Shown piece after piece: positions 19,500 to 29,700 of a DNA stretch of 64,000 nucleotides. The translations under genes and the position numbers were made by a program. The notes beneath the pieces are model-generated. The model did no database searches. It was given only the letters and a program-made list of their open reading frames with translations, and was not told the origin of the DNA. This stretch comes from Lysobacter sp. M2-1 (lineage in GTDB: Bacteria > Pseudomonadota > Gammaproteobacteria > Xanthomonadales > Xanthomonadaceae): assembly GCF_022662495.1 (NCBI RefSeq), contig NZ_JAKPBU010000001.1, positions 1,966,350 to 2,030,349 of the forward strand, in the 5' to 3' direction. How positions within the stretch are numbered: position 1 is the stretch's first letter; each line of letters starts with the position of its first letter.

Positions 19500-19534
19500 C
19501 GCCGCGCTGCCCGTCATACGCCTATCCTGCGCGC

Positions 19535-21136
19535 GTGAATCCCAGCCCGCCCATCCACCCCGAGCCGCAGTCCCATCGCGCGCTGCCCGGCCCGCGCCGG
19601 CAGGAGCCGGGCTGGGGGCGGGTGGACCAGCTCGATTTCCACGAAGTTGCGCGCGACCGCCGCCCGCTCATGCCGCGCGCGCGCCGCCTGGCATGGATGG
19701 TGGTGGTGGCGATGCTGATTCTGGCGGCGGTGCTGCTGCGGCGCCCGTTGGCCGACTGGATATGGCCCGAGACGCGCGCCCAGGCATTACGCGAGCAGGC
19801 GGCACTCGCGCTGGAGCGTGGACATCTCACCGCTGGCGATGGTAGCGGCGCACGCGAACTGTACGAGGCCGCGATCGCGATCGATCCGGACCGTAACGAA
19901 GCGCGCACCGGTCTTGCGCGTGTAGCGCAGGCCGCGCTTGCCCAGGCCGATGCGGCGTTGCGACGCGACGATTTTGCGCTGGCGCACCGGCAGCTGGCAT
20001 TGGCGCGTGAGCTCCAGGTGCCGCGTGCCAGCGCCGAGGCCGTCGCCGCGCGCCTGCGCGCCCGGGAAGCCGACGTGGCAGGGATCGAAGGGCTGCTCGC
20101 CCAGGCCGAGGTGGCGCGCGAACAGGGGCGGCTGGACGGTGCCGGGGATGCGGCCCTGCCTGTGTATCGGCGCGTGCTGTCGTTGCGTCCGGACAACCTG
20201 CGCGCACTGGAAGGCCGGGAAGACGCGCTGTCGGAGCTGCTGCAGCAGGCGCGCAGAGCGCTGCAGTCGGGCCAGGTCGGGCAAGCCGCGACCATGATCG
20301 CCGCGGCGCGCGGCTACGACCCCGGACATGTCGACCTTCCGCAGCGTCAGGGCGAACTGACGCGCGCGATCGAGCAGCTGCGCCAGCGTGCCGATCGCGA
20401 CCGTCGCCGCGGCGAGCTGCAGGCGGCAGCCGGGAAATACCGGCAATTGCTGCAGATCGATGCCGAAGACGCCGTCGCGGCCCGCGGGATGGCCGCGGTG
20501 GCAGCAGCCCATGCCATGCGCGCCGAGCGCGCCGCGGCCGACTTCGATTTCCGCGGCGCAGAGGCTGCACTGCGCGAAGCCCGGGCGATCGCACCCGGCT
20601 CCGAGGCGGTGGAACGCGCGGCGAATCGGATCGCGGACGCCAGAAGAACCCGCGCACGGTTGCTGCCGCCTGCCGCCAGCCGGCGTCAGGCCTCGCGTGT
20701 CGACACCCTGCTGCGCGAAGCGGCGCAGGCCGAGGCGCGCGGCGATCTGCTGACTCCGCCGGGCGACAGCGCCTACGACAAACTGCGCGCCGCGCGCGCG
20801 CTGGCCCCCGCCCATCCGGGGGTCGCACGTGCGCAGGCGCGCCTGGTGCCGGCGGCGAAGCAATGCTTCGAACGCGAATTGCCGCGCAACGACCTGGGGC
20901 GCGCGCGCATTTGCCTGGACGCATGGATCGCCCTGGAAGGCGAAGGCAGCGTCACCCGGCAGGCCAGGCGCAGGTTGGCGCAGCGATGGCTGGCGGTCGG
21001 TGCCGAGCGGCTGGGAGCAGGGGAGGTCGCGTCTGCGGCCGCCGCGCTGCGGTCTGCGGAGTCCATCGATCGCGCGACACCGGGCATCGAGGATTTCCGC
21101 GCCCGCCTGCGCGCGGCTTCGGCCTCGCGGGATTGA
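19535..21136 (+). CDS. Membrane-anchored TPR-like repeat protein (paralog of the protein at 6.9 kb)
   Basis: The GTG at 19535 gives 533 residues; an ATG further in (MPRARRLAW, about 19670) is an alternative. A proline-rich cytoplasmic stretch is followed by one membrane helix (LAWMVVVAMLILAAVLL, about 48-65) and a long helical periplasmic region with several TPR-like pairs (YEAAIAIDPDRNEARTGLARV and similar). Residues about 285-440 repeat the module of the 6917-7900 protein, including AAHAMRAERAAADFDFRGAE and ARGDLLTPPGDSAYDKLRAA. An extra C-terminal part (ARICLDAWIALEGEGSVTRQ) has two more helical pairs. Function unknown. It begins 35 bases after relA and may share its transcript. Confidence 0.7.
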   Translation: MNPSPPIHPEPQSHRALPGPRRQEPGWGRVDQLDFHEVARDRRPLMPRARRLAWMVVVAMLILAAVLLRRPLADWIWPETRAQALREQAALALERGHLTAGDGSGARELYEAAIAIDPDRNEARTGLARVAQAALAQADAALRRDDFALAHRQLALARELQVPRASAEAVAARLRAREADVAGIEGLLAQAEVAREQGRLDGAGDAALPVYRRVLSLRPDNLRALEGREDALSELLQQARRALQSGQVGQAATMIAAARGYDPGHVDLPQRQGELTRAIEQLRQRADRDRRRGELQAAAGKYRQLLQIDAEDAVAARGMAAVAAAHAMRAERAAADFDFRGAEAALREARAIAPGSEAVERAANRIADARRTRARLLPPAASRRQASRVDTLLREAAQAEARGDLLTPPGDSAYDKLRAARALAPAHPGVARAQARLVPAAKQCFERELPRNDLGRARICLDAWIALEGEGSVTRQARRRLAQRWLAVGAERLGAGEVASAAAALRSAESIDRATPGIEDFRARLRAASASRD

Positions 21137-21144
21137 AGCTCCGC

Positions 21145-23250
21145 TCAGCGTGCGCCGGTGAGAAACACCCGTCGCACCGTCTCCGCTGCCGCCTCCATCG
21201 AAAAATGACGTTGCACGTTCTCCCGGCCATGGGTCGCCAGGCTTTGCCACAGCGATTCGTCGCGGTATAGCCGCAGCACCGCAGCGGCAAAGGCTTCTGC
21301 GTCATCGCCGACGAGCACATCGTGACCGTCGCGCAGGTGCATGCCCTCGACCGCGACCGATGTCGCCACCACTGGCTGGCCGTGCGCCATGCTCAGATTG
21401 ATCTTGCCTTTGACTCCCGCGCCGTAACGCAGCGGCGCCAGTGCGATCCGGCAGCCGCGCATATAGGGCCCGATGTCGGGGACGTGTCCGTGCACCAGCA
21501 CGCCGTCGTGTGCCGCCAGCGCCTGCACGACCGCCGGAACGTGGCCGCCGATGCAGTGGAACCGCATCCCGGGCTCGCCGGCACGTATCAGTGGGAAGAC
21601 TTCTTCGACGAACCAGCGCACCGCGTCCACATTGGGCGGATGGCGGAAGCCGCCGACGAACACCAGGTCCTGGCGCTGTGCGTAGGGCGAGCCATCGTCG
21701 GCAAGCTGGTGCAGGTTGGATAGCACTTCCACCCGCGCCTGCGGCGCGTCCTGGGCCAGGAGCGCGCGCTCGGCTTCGCTGACCACGAGGGTGAGATCGC
21801 TGCGCGCGATAATGTCCAGTTCCAACGCGCGCGTGCGCGCCGCAGCGCGGGCCAGCGCACCGTCCCCGGCGAGCGCCGCGCCACGCTGCTCCCTCAGGTA
21901 ATGCAGGTCGATCGTGTCGAAGACGACTTGCGCCTGAGGCGCGTGCCGGCGCACGAGCGGAAGGAACTCGCGCGCTACGTAGTGGCGGCAGATCATCACG
22001 GTGTCGAAGCGCGGACCATGTTCGCGAAGCCAGGCAGTGGCGCGACCGGCGTAGGGCGCGTACCAGGCCTCCACGCCCAGCTTTTGCAGGGTGTGCGTGT
22101 GTTCGTCCGCGTGCGTGCGCTTGGCTGGCAGGAACACTACATGTGCGCCTTGGTGGATGAGCAGGCGCATCAGATTGACCAGGCGCAGCGAGCCAGAATC
22201 GTGATCCGGTGTTGGCGTGAGCGCATCGATGATCAGGATCTGCCGTCGCGTGCGGTGCACGCTTGCTGGCGAAGGCGCCACCGACGCGTCGCCGAAAGCA
22301 GCCAGCGCCTGTGCATGCCGTTGCGCGAAACGCTCGCGATTGCGCGTCTGGTAGGCCTTGATGCCGCTGGCGACGTCCGTGCCGGACGTTGCGCCTTCCT
22401 CGTGCACGACGACCGCGTCCGGTTGATAGAGCACGCGTCTGCCGGATGCTCGCACCCGGAAAGCCAGATCGGTGTCTTCGTAGTACGCGGGGGCGTAGTG
22501 CGCGTCGAATCCTCCAAGCGAGCGGAACAACTCGCGCGGGATCGCGATGGCAGCCCCGCTGACGTAATCGGCGTCGCGCAGGGATGCGAAGCGGCAATCG
22601 TCCGGGTTTCCGTAGCGCCCGTAATTCCAGGCGTTGCCGTCGGAGAACACCACCCCGCCGGCCTCCTGCAGCCGCCCGTCCGGATACCGCAGCTGCGCAC
22701 CGACGAGTCCCGCGGCGGGCTGGGAGGCGAAAGGTGCCAGAAGCGCATCCAGCCAGCCCGGTTGCGGGATCGTGTCGTTATTGAGGAACACCAGGTACTC
22801 GCCGCGTGCGATTCCGGCCCCGTCGTTGCAGGCAGCGATGAATCCGCCATTCTCTTCGCGGCGGAGGTAACGCAATCCGGCGATGGCAGCGAGCGCCTGC
22901 TGCGTGTCATCCGCAGAACCATCGTCGACCACGATCACTTCGCAGCCTGCGTGCGGGGGATGCGCAGCGAGCGCCTGCAGGCATCGCAGGGTATGGGCGA
23001 GCTGGCCGAACACCGGAATCACGATGCTCGCGCGCGGTGCGGGATCGGAAAAAATGGCTGCGGGAGCGGTCGGCTCGCCCTCCGGGAACCACAGTGGCTC
23101 ACGCAGCCTGGGCGGCAGCACGCCCAACTGCGCGATGAGTCGCTCCCAGGTCGTGCGCCAGCCCCGGGTACGCAGGCTCAGCAACCCCCGACGGGACAGG
23201 CCGGACGCGCGCTGCAGCAGGAATCGCGCATCGGCCAACGACCACGACAT
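21145..23250 (-). CDS. Bifunctional glycosyltransferase, GT2 domain fused to GT4-type domain
   Basis: The 701-residue protein starts at ATG 23250 (GGAG upstream). The N-terminal half (about residues 75-330) is a GT-A fold family 2 transferase: ASIVIPVFGQLAHTLRCLQA, VIVVDDGSADDT, the DxD-type NNDT in YLVFLNNDTIPQPGWL and YYEDTDLAFRVRASG. The C-terminal half is GT-B like: DLTLVVSEAER, VLSNLH, DLVFVGGFRHPPNVDAVRWF and LAPLRYGAGVKGKINLSMAHG..VVAT.VAVEG, the GT4 nucleotide-sugar site. Such fusions make alternating linkages in surface glycans such as O-antigen or exopolysaccharide. It lies convergent to the repeat protein and alone, away from the polysaccharide genes at the left edge. Confidence 0.9.
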   Translation of the reverse strand: MSWSLADARFLLQRASGLSRRGLLSLRTRGWRTTWERLIAQLGVLPPRLREPLWFPEGEPTAPAAIFSDPAPRASIVIPVFGQLAHTLRCLQALAAHPPHAGCEVIVVDDGSADDTQQALAAIAGLRYLRREENGGFIAACNDGAGIARGEYLVFLNNDTIPQPGWLDALLAPFASQPAAGLVGAQLRYPDGRLQEAGGVVFSDGNAWNYGRYGNPDDCRFASLRDADYVSGAAIAIPRELFRSLGGFDAHYAPAYYEDTDLAFRVRASGRRVLYQPDAVVVHEEGATSGTDVASGIKAYQTRNRERFAQRHAQALAAFGDASVAPSPASVHRTRRQILIIDALTPTPDHDSGSLRLVNLMRLLIHQGAHVVFLPAKRTHADEHTHTLQKLGVEAWYAPYAGRATAWLREHGPRFDTVMICRHYVAREFLPLVRRHAPQAQVVFDTIDLHYLREQRGAALAGDGALARAAARTRALELDIIARSDLTLVVSEAERALLAQDAPQARVEVLSNLHQLADDGSPYAQRQDLVFVGGFRHPPNVDAVRWFVEEVFPLIRAGEPGMRFHCIGGHVPAVVQALAAHDGVLVHGHVPDIGPYMRGCRIALAPLRYGAGVKGKINLSMAHGQPVVATSVAVEGMHLRDGHDVLVGDDAEAFAAAVLRLYRDESLWQSLATHGRENVQRHFSMEAAAETVRRVFLTGAR

Positions 23251-23381
23251 ACCAACGGAACTCCGGCTGACTGTAGAAGAGGGGGGCACTCGGGCCGGCC
23301 GGGGACGCTGCGCTAGACTCGCCAGCTCCGACAGGTACGCGCGCGGCACCAGCCGCCATTGTCGCATCCCATGGTTCTGCC

Positions 23382-25856
23382 TTGGCCCGCATCGATTACG
23401 ACGAAGACGACGATTCCGACCTGGACAGCGAGACGCCGGACTGGCGCCGGCGGCTTCTGACCTGGGGACTTGCGGCGGTCGGCCTCGGTCTTGGCTTCCT
23501 CATTCCCTACACCCTGTACCTGAATCATCAGGTCGGCAGCCGGTTCGGGCAGTTGCAATGGCAGCTGCCCACGCGTGTTTACGGGCGCCCGCTGCAGTTG
23601 TCGCCCGGTCTGGCGATGGACGCGCAGACGCTCAAGACCGAGCTGGACGCCGCGTCCTACCGCGAAGGCGGCGGCGAGCGGCCGGGCAGCTATCTGCGCG
23701 ATGGCGGCCGCTGGAAGATCGCCAGCCGCGGCTTCAACGACATCACCGGCCCGGTGGCGCCCAGCCGCATCGAGGTCACGCTGTCGGGCGGTCGCGTGTC
23801 GCAGGTGCGCGATCTGGTCGGCAGGCGCACGGTGAAATCGGTGCGCCTGGACCCGGCACGCATCGCCACGCTGTACGGGCAGAAGCAGGAAGAACGGCGC
23901 CTGGTGCAGATCGACGAGGTGCCGGAGCTGCTGGTCACCGGCCTGCAGGCGGTGGAGGACCGGGATTTCGCCCGTCACCACGGCATCGACCTGTCGGGCA
24001 TCGCGCGCGCCATGTTCGTCAACATGCGCTCCGGCGAAGCCAGGCAGGGCGCCAGCACCCTCACCCAGCAGCTCGCACGCAGCGGCCTGCTCGGCATCGG
24101 CCGCGAACAGACGCTCAAGCGCAAGTTCAACGAGATCCTGTACGCGATGCTGATCGAGATGCGCTACGACAAGCGCACGATCCTGGAAGCGTACTTCAAC
24201 CAGGTGTACTGGGGGCAGCGCGGGGCGCAGGCGATCCACGGGGTGGCCGCGGCCTCGGAATTCTGGTTCGGCCGCGACCAGCGCGACCTCAGCACCGAGC
24301 AGATCGCGCTGCTGGTGGGCATCGTGCGCGGCCCATCGCTGTACGACCCGCGCCGCCATCCCGAGCGCGCCACCGAACGGCGCAACTTCGCCCTGGCCAA
24401 GATGCACGAAGCCGGGCTGATCGATGCCGCCGAGTTCGAACGAGCGAAGCGGGCGCCGTTGGGCGTGACCAAGGAAGCGGGCAGCATCGCCGCCAACCGG
24501 TTCCCGGCCTACGTCGACCTGATCCGCCGCCAGCTGGCGGTCGACTATCCCGCCGAAACCCTGCAGGGCGCCGGCCTGAGCGTGATGAGCGGTATGGCGC
24601 CCTCGGCGCAGGGTTACGCAGAAGGAGCGGTCACGCGCACGCTCGATGGGTTGGGCAAGCGCAAGGTGCCGCTGCAGGCGGGAATGGTCGTCACCGATGC
24701 GCATACCGGCGACGTGGTCGCCGCGGTCGGCAGCCGTTCCTTCGCCGAACACGGGTTCAACCGCGCGATCGAGGCCAAGCGCCCCCTCGGCTCGCTGCTC
24801 AAGCCGTTCGTCTACCTGCTGGCGCTCGCCGATCCGGCGCGCTGGACCCTGGCGACCTGGCTGGACGACTCACCGGTGAACATCCGCCTGGACAACGGCA
24901 AGCGCTGGAATCCGGGTAATTCCGATGGCCGCAGCCACGGCAGCGTGCGCATGATCGATGCGCTGGCCCAGAGCTACAACCAGGCCACCGTGCGCCTGGG
25001 CATGCAGGTGACGCCCGACCGCCTGGCCGACCTGCTGCGCACCCTGGCCGGGTTCGACGCGCCGCGCAATCCGGCCCTGATCCTGGGCTCGGTGGACCAG
25101 AGCCCGTATGCCATGGCCCAGGCGTACCAGTTCTTCGCGACCGGCGGCGAGATCCAGACCCTGCGCCTGGTGCGTGGCGTGCTCGATCGCAACGGCAAGC
25201 TGCTCAAGCGCTACGACAAGGCGCCGCAGGCGGCGACCGAGCGCGACTCGCTGTCGGCTCGGCTGGTCACGCTGGCGCTCCAGCATGCGGTGACCAGTGG
25301 CACCGGACGCCAGTTGATCAGCGACGGCCGCGGCAGGCTCAAGCCGGCGGGCAAGACCGGGACCAGCAACGACAGCCGCGACAGCTGGTTCGCCGGCTGG
25401 ACCGGCGATCATCTGGCCGTGGTCTGGGTGGGCAATGACGAGAACAAGCCCACCGGCCTGTACGGCGCCACCGGCGGCATGCGGGTGTGGTCGAACCTGT
25501 TCGCACGCCTGCCCACGGCACCGCTCGAGGTCGACAACACCGGCATCGAATGGGCCTGGGTTTCGCAGTCCTACTCCACCGACGCCGGTTGCCCGGGCGC
25601 GCGACGCTTCCCCTTCGTCAAGGGCTATGTGCCGGCGCATCAGCCCTGCGTTTATGCGGAACCGGTCGACCCGTATGGCGAAGACGCCTACGGGGACGGG
25701 GGCGAGGAACGCCGCAGCTGGCGCGACTGGTTCGGCTTCGGCGACCGCGACGAGCCGCAGGAGCAGGATCCCGCGCGCCAGGGCGAGCCGGAGCCCGCAC
25801 CTGCTCCGGCCCCTCCGCCTCCGCCGCCCCAACCGCAACCGATCCCGGAGCAGTGA
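23382..25856 (+). CDS. mrcB: Penicillin-binding protein 1B (bifunctional)
   Basis: The 824-residue enzyme polymerises and cross-links peptidoglycan. The start is TTG at 23382; the nearby ATG 23371 is out of frame. An acidic cytoplasmic tail precedes the membrane anchor (about 25-47) and a UB2H-like domain (to about 165), the LpoB-binding part in E. coli. The GT51 glycosyltransferase shows VEDRDFARHHGIDLSGI (catalytic Glu about 192), GASTLTQQLAR and KRKFNEILYA. The transpeptidase has GSLLKPFVYL (serine about 470), SYNQATVRLG (SxN) and GKTGTSNDSRD (KTG). The C-terminus is a Pro/Glu-rich tail (PAPAPAPPPPPPQPQP). The neighbouring lipoprotein starts 3 bases after its stop, so they are probably an operon. 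Confidence 0.95.
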   Translation: MARIDYDEDDDSDLDSETPDWRRRLLTWGLAAVGLGLGFLIPYTLYLNHQVGSRFGQLQWQLPTRVYGRPLQLSPGLAMDAQTLKTELDAASYREGGGERPGSYLRDGGRWKIASRGFNDITGPVAPSRIEVTLSGGRVSQVRDLVGRRTVKSVRLDPARIATLYGQKQEERRLVQIDEVPELLVTGLQAVEDRDFARHHGIDLSGIARAMFVNMRSGEARQGASTLTQQLARSGLLGIGREQTLKRKFNEILYAMLIEMRYDKRTILEAYFNQVYWGQRGAQAIHGVAAASEFWFGRDQRDLSTEQIALLVGIVRGPSLYDPRRHPERATERRNFALAKMHEAGLIDAAEFERAKRAPLGVTKEAGSIAANRFPAYVDLIRRQLAVDYPAETLQGAGLSVMSGMAPSAQGYAEGAVTRTLDGLGKRKVPLQAGMVVTDAHTGDVVAAVGSRSFAEHGFNRAIEAKRPLGSLLKPFVYLLALADPARWTLATWLDDSPVNIRLDNGKRWNPGNSDGRSHGSVRMIDALAQSYNQATVRLGMQVTPDRLADLLRTLAGFDAPRNPALILGSVDQSPYAMAQAYQFFATGGEIQTLRLVRGVLDRNGKLLKRYDKAPQAATERDSLSARLVTLALQHAVTSGTGRQLISDGRGRLKPAGKTGTSNDSRDSWFAGWTGDHLAVVWVGNDENKPTGLYGATGGMRVWSNLFARLPTAPLEVDNTGIEWAWVSQSYSTDAGCPGARRFPFVKGYVPAHQPCVYAEPVDPYGEDAYGDGGEERRSWRDWFGFGDRDEPQEQDPARQGEPEPAPAPAPPPPPPQPQPIPEQ

Positions 25857-25859
25857 GTC

Positions 25860-26390
25860 ATGCAGTTGCCGATCCGCCCCGTCTTTCTGTTTGTGTCGAG
25901 TGCTGTAATGGCTCTGCTGTGCGCCTGCGGATCGACGCCGGCGCCACAGCCCACCAAGCCGGCGCAGGCCGATCCCACGCAGATGGTGGCGGCCGTCCGC
26001 GCTGCGGCCGGCAACGGCGAAGGCGAACTGGCGGTGCAGCCGCTGCGCGATCCGATGGTCGAGGACTTGCGCCAGCAGGCGGTGACGCTTGAACAGCAGA
26101 AGCAGTACGCAGACGCGGCAGCGGCGCTGGACAAGGCGCTGGCGATCACGCCCGACGATCCGGCGGTGCTGCAGGAACGCGCCGAAGCCGCGCTGCTGCT
26201 CAAGGATTTCGCTGGCGCTGAGCAGCGCGCGCGCCGCGCCTACGAGATCGGAGCCAAGGTCGGGCCGTTGTGTCGCCGCCATTGGGCGACGGTCCGTGCC
26301 GTGCGCTATGCGGCCAATGATGGCGCGGGAGCAGCGGAGGCCAACAAGCAGCTTGCGGCGTGCAAGGTGGCGGCGCTCGAGCGATTCTGA
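25860..26390 (+). CDS. TPR-containing lipoprotein next to mrcB
   Basis: The 176-residue protein has a lipoprotein signal: hydrophobic FLFVSSAVMALL followed by the lipobox LLCAC, with cysteine about 23. After a Pro/Ala-rich linker come TPR-type helices, EDLRQQAVTLEQQKQYADAA..LDKALAITPDDPAVLQERAE. It starts 3 bases after mrcB. Position and type suggest an outer-membrane lipoprotein that helps PBP1b, in the role LpoB plays in enterobacteria, although the sequence is not LpoB-like; this is inference. Confidence 0.75.
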   Translation: MQLPIRPVFLFVSSAVMALLCACGSTPAPQPTKPAQADPTQMVAAVRAAAGNGEGELAVQPLRDPMVEDLRQQAVTLEQQKQYADAAAALDKALAITPDDPAVLQERAEAALLLKDFAGAEQRARRAYEIGAKVGPLCRRHWATVRAVRYAANDGAGAAEANKQLAACKVAALERF

Positions 26391-26531
26391 ACATGCAGAT
26401 GCGGATGCGGATGCGCGGTGGGCGCGCGGAAAAGTTCCGCCAAACCTCGCCGAGCGGGTTCCAAAGGCCGCTGCGGCGGCTTGGGTAGGAATGCGCCGGG
26501 AAGTTGATCGCGGCGCCCATACAATCCACGG

Positions 26532-28529
26532 ATGTCATCTTCCGATCTCGCAGCCGCCAGCCTTGCCGCCCTGAGCGAAGGCGGGCTGCTCGCCGAACGC
26601 ATTCCCGCGTTCCGCCCGCGCGCAGCCCAGCAGCGTCTGGCCCAGGCGGTGGTCGCTGCCTTCGAGCAGCGCGAGGTCCTGCTGGCTGAAGCGGGCACCG
26701 GCACCGGAAAGACCTACGCATATCTGGTGCCTGCGCTCCTGTCGGGCATGAAGACCATCGTCTCCACCGGTACCCGCGCGCTGCAGGACCAGCTCTACCA
26801 CCGCGATCTTCCGCGCGTACGCGATGCGCTGGGCACTGGACTGAAGACGGCGCTGCTCAAGGGCCGCGCGAATTACCTGTGCCGTTACCGCACCGAGCAG
26901 GCCAAGGGCGAACCTCGGTTTGCTACCCGCGAGCAGATCGCCCAGTTCCAGCGCGTCGTCGCCTGGAGCGGGCGCACGCGCATGGGCGACCTGGCCGAAC
27001 TCGAGGACCTGCCGGAAGACTCGCCGCTGATCCCGATGGTGACCTCGACGGCGGAAAACTGCCTCGGGGGTGAATGCCCGTTCTACGCCGACTGCTTCGT
27101 GGTGCAGGCCAGGCAGCGCGCGCAGGCCGCCGATGTCGTGGTGGTGAATCACCACCTGCTGCTGGCCGACCTGGCGCTCAAGCAGGAAGGCTTCGGCGAG
27201 ATCCTGCCGGGCGCGCAGGCGTTCATCGTCGACGAAGCGCACCAGTTGCCCGAGCTCGCCGCGCAGTTCTTCGGCGAGGGGATCGGTGCGCGCCCACTGG
27301 TGGAACTGGCGCGCGATGCGCTGGCCGAGTGCAAGGACGTGAGCGGCGCCCTGGCCGCCGTGCAGCAGCCTGCACGCGACCTGGAACAGGCCGCCCGGGC
27401 GCTGCGCGCGGCGATGGACACGCTGCCCATGCGCGGCACCCTGCAGCGCGCGCTCGAATACAGCGCGGTGCGCGAGGGTTTCGATGCGTTGTCGGCGACG
27501 TTGCTGAAACTGCACGAGACGCTCGGCCCGCTGCGCGAGGCATCGCCCGGCTTCGATGCCTGCCATGCGCGCTCCCGGGAATTCATTTCGCGGCTCGCGC
27601 GCTGGCTTGTCGAACGCGATCTGGACAGCGAGCTGGAAGCGCCCGACGACGACGTGCGCTGGTACGAACTCACCCCGCGCGGATTCCGCCTGCAGCGCAC
27701 GCCGCTCGACGTGTCGGGCCCGCTGCGCGCGCATCGCGAACGCTCGCAGGCGGCGTGGGTGTTCACCTCCGCCACGCTGTCGGTGGATGCCAGCTTCGAA
27801 CACGTTGCCCGCCGCCTGGGCCTGGACGCGCCGCGCACCCTGCTGCAGCCCAGCCCGTTCGACTGGAACACGCAGGCGCTGTGTCTGCTGCCGCCGCGGA
27901 TGCCCGAACCGGCCTCGCGCAACTACACCCACGCGCTGCTCGATGCGGTGCGGCCGGTGCTCGAAGCCTCGAATGGCCGCGCCTTCCTGCTGTTCGCTTC
28001 GCACCGCGCGCTGCGCGAAGCCGCCGAAATCCTGCGCGGTGGCGCCTGGCCGCTGTTCGTGCAGGGCGAGGCGCCGCGGCACCTGCTGTTGCAGCGTTTC
28101 CGCGAGTCCGGTCACGGTGTATTGCTGGGCACGGCGAGCTTCCGCGAAGGCGTGGACGTGGTCGGCGCCGCGCTGAGCGTGGTGGTGATCGACAAGCTGC
28201 CCTTCGCCGCGCCCGACGATCCGGTGTTCGAGGCGCGGCTCGAGGCGATCCGTCGCGCCGGCGGCAATCCGTTCCGCGACGAGCAGCTGCCGCAGGCGGT
28301 GATCGCGCTCAAGCAGGGCGCGGGGCGACTGATCCGCAGCGAAACCGACCGCGGCGTGCTGGTGCTGTGCGATCCGCGTCTGGTCGGCAAGGCGTACGGG
28401 CGCATCTTCCTCGACTCGCTGCCGCCGCTGCCGAAGACCCGGGATGTGGCTGACGTGCAGGCGTTCTTCGCGCCTGCGCCCGACGAACCGGTCTCTGCTA
28501 GCACAGCCCTGGCCGAGGGTTTTCCCTAG
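26532..28529 (+). CDS. yoaA: DinG-family ATP-dependent helicase YoaA
   Basis: The 665-residue XPD/DinG-type helicase has AEAGTGTGKTYAYLVPALL (Walker A), IVDEAHQLPELAAQFF (DEAH) and C-terminal QGAGRLIRSETDRGVLVLCD (motif VI). Four cysteines of the iron-sulfur cluster are seen as YLCRYR (first) and ENCLGGECPFYADC (other three). Length and an HxxL-containing VVNHHLLLADL block fit YoaA, which works with HolC in E. coli to repair stalled forks, better than DinG. It begins about 140 bases after the lipoprotein and has its own upstream region. Confidence 0.93.
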   Translation: MSSSDLAAASLAALSEGGLLAERIPAFRPRAAQQRLAQAVVAAFEQREVLLAEAGTGTGKTYAYLVPALLSGMKTIVSTGTRALQDQLYHRDLPRVRDALGTGLKTALLKGRANYLCRYRTEQAKGEPRFATREQIAQFQRVVAWSGRTRMGDLAELEDLPEDSPLIPMVTSTAENCLGGECPFYADCFVVQARQRAQAADVVVVNHHLLLADLALKQEGFGEILPGAQAFIVDEAHQLPELAAQFFGEGIGARPLVELARDALAECKDVSGALAAVQQPARDLEQAARALRAAMDTLPMRGTLQRALEYSAVREGFDALSATLLKLHETLGPLREASPGFDACHARSREFISRLARWLVERDLDSELEAPDDDVRWYELTPRGFRLQRTPLDVSGPLRAHRERSQAAWVFTSATLSVDASFEHVARRLGLDAPRTLLQPSPFDWNTQALCLLPPRMPEPASRNYTHALLDAVRPVLEASNGRAFLLFASHRALREAAEILRGGAWPLFVQGEAPRHLLLQRFRESGHGVLLGTASFREGVDVVGAALSVVVIDKLPFAAPDDPVFEARLEAIRRAGGNPFRDEQLPQAVIALKQGAGRLIRSETDRGVLVLCDPRLVGKAYGRIFLDSLPPLPKTRDVADVQAFFAPAPDEPVSASTALAEGFP

Positions 28530-28589
28530 CTGGATTGCGCTGCGGGCATCGCTAGGCTGGCACGGTCGTCAATGCCGCCGGAGTCCAGG

Positions 28590-29684
28590 ATGAGCCCGCC
28601 CCCCATTGGCCAGGTCAACGCGCTCGATCTGCCACCGCCCAACGCGTGTCCGGCAGGCGCGCCGCCCAGCGGCGGTTCCGCTGAAGAGAACGCCCAGTGG
28701 TGGAGCGGCCTTTCGCAACAGGAACAGTCCAACTACCTGGCGACCTATGGATCGCAGGTCGGTGCACTCGATGGCGTGCCGGCGGAGGTGCGCCACGAGG
28801 CCAACCTGGAGGTGCTGCGCCGGGATGCGGCCAGCGGCCATGACCAGGGCAATGCGCAGGCGCTGCTGGAACGGGTCGAGGGCTCGCAGGATCTGCCTCC
28901 GGGCGAGCGCATCTATCTGCTCGGCTACACGCCGCCGGGTGCGGACGGAGCTCCGGATGCGCTGGTCATCGCTGCCATCGGCAATCCGGACACCGCCGAC
29001 CACACCGCGATCTTCGTGCCGGGCACCACCACGAATCTCGGCAGCATGAACGGCTCGCTCGATCGCATGGACGATCTGCGCGCTGCATCCACGGCCGTGC
29101 CTGGTGCCGGCGACGTGTCCACCATCGTCTGGCTCGGCTACGACGCGCCCGACAACATCCCTGCGGCGGCCCTGGTGGGCTACGCCGAAGACGCCGCGCC
29201 CGATCTGCGCAGCTTCACCGAAGGCCTGCGCAGTTCGCATCTGGGGCCGGAGTCGCATGTCACCGTGATCGGCCATTCCTACGGCTCCACGGTGGTCGGC
29301 ACCGCGGACGCACTCGGCGGGCAGGGCACCGACGATGGCCTGGAAGCCGACGACATCATCGCCCTGGGCAGCCCCGGCATGGGCATCGAATCGCCGGACC
29401 GTCGCGGCTGGTTCGACAGCGCCTACGTCGACGACGTCAGCGACATGCACATCGGCGCCGACCACTTCTGGGCGGGTGCGGCCAGCGACGACATCGTCAG
29501 CTACACCGAGATCCACGGCAACAGTCCGGTCGACTGGAGCTTCGGCGGCCAGCGCATCACGACCGATGGCGCGGATGGCCATTCCGAATACTGGGACACC
29601 GGCACCGAGGCGCTGCGCAACCAGGCCTATATCGTGACCGGCAACTACGACCAGGTCGCCACGGTCGGCCGTCGCTTCGGCTGA
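28590..29684 (+). CDS. DUF1023-type alpha/beta hydrolase
   Basis: The 364-residue protein (ATG 28590, GGAG 6 bases upstream) has WWSGLSQQEQSNYLATYGS followed by GALDGVPAEVRHEAN, the N-terminal signature of DUF1023 proteins, then TAIFVPGTTTNLGSM (oxyanion loop), VTVIGHSYGSTVVG with the nucleophile serine at about 233, IALGSPGMGIESPDR and a C-terminal GHSEYW histidine motif. The family is mostly known from actinobacteria, where it occurs beside WXG100-type domains; finding it here is unusual. No signal peptide or WXG100 domain is visible. A small lipoprotein gene follows after 16 bases and is likely co-expressed. Confidence 0.82.
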   Translation: MSPPPIGQVNALDLPPPNACPAGAPPSGGSAEENAQWWSGLSQQEQSNYLATYGSQVGALDGVPAEVRHEANLEVLRRDAASGHDQGNAQALLERVEGSQDLPPGERIYLLGYTPPGADGAPDALVIAAIGNPDTADHTAIFVPGTTTNLGSMNGSLDRMDDLRAASTAVPGAGDVSTIVWLGYDAPDNIPAAALVGYAEDAAPDLRSFTEGLRSSHLGPESHVTVIGHSYGSTVVGTADALGGQGTDDGLEADDIIALGSPGMGIESPDRRGWFDSAYVDDVSDMHIGADHFWAGAASDDIVSYTEIHGNSPVDWSFGGQRITTDGADGHSEYWDTGTEALRNQAYIVTGNYDQVATVGRRFG

Positions 29685-29700
29685 GCGCAAGCCAGGGCGT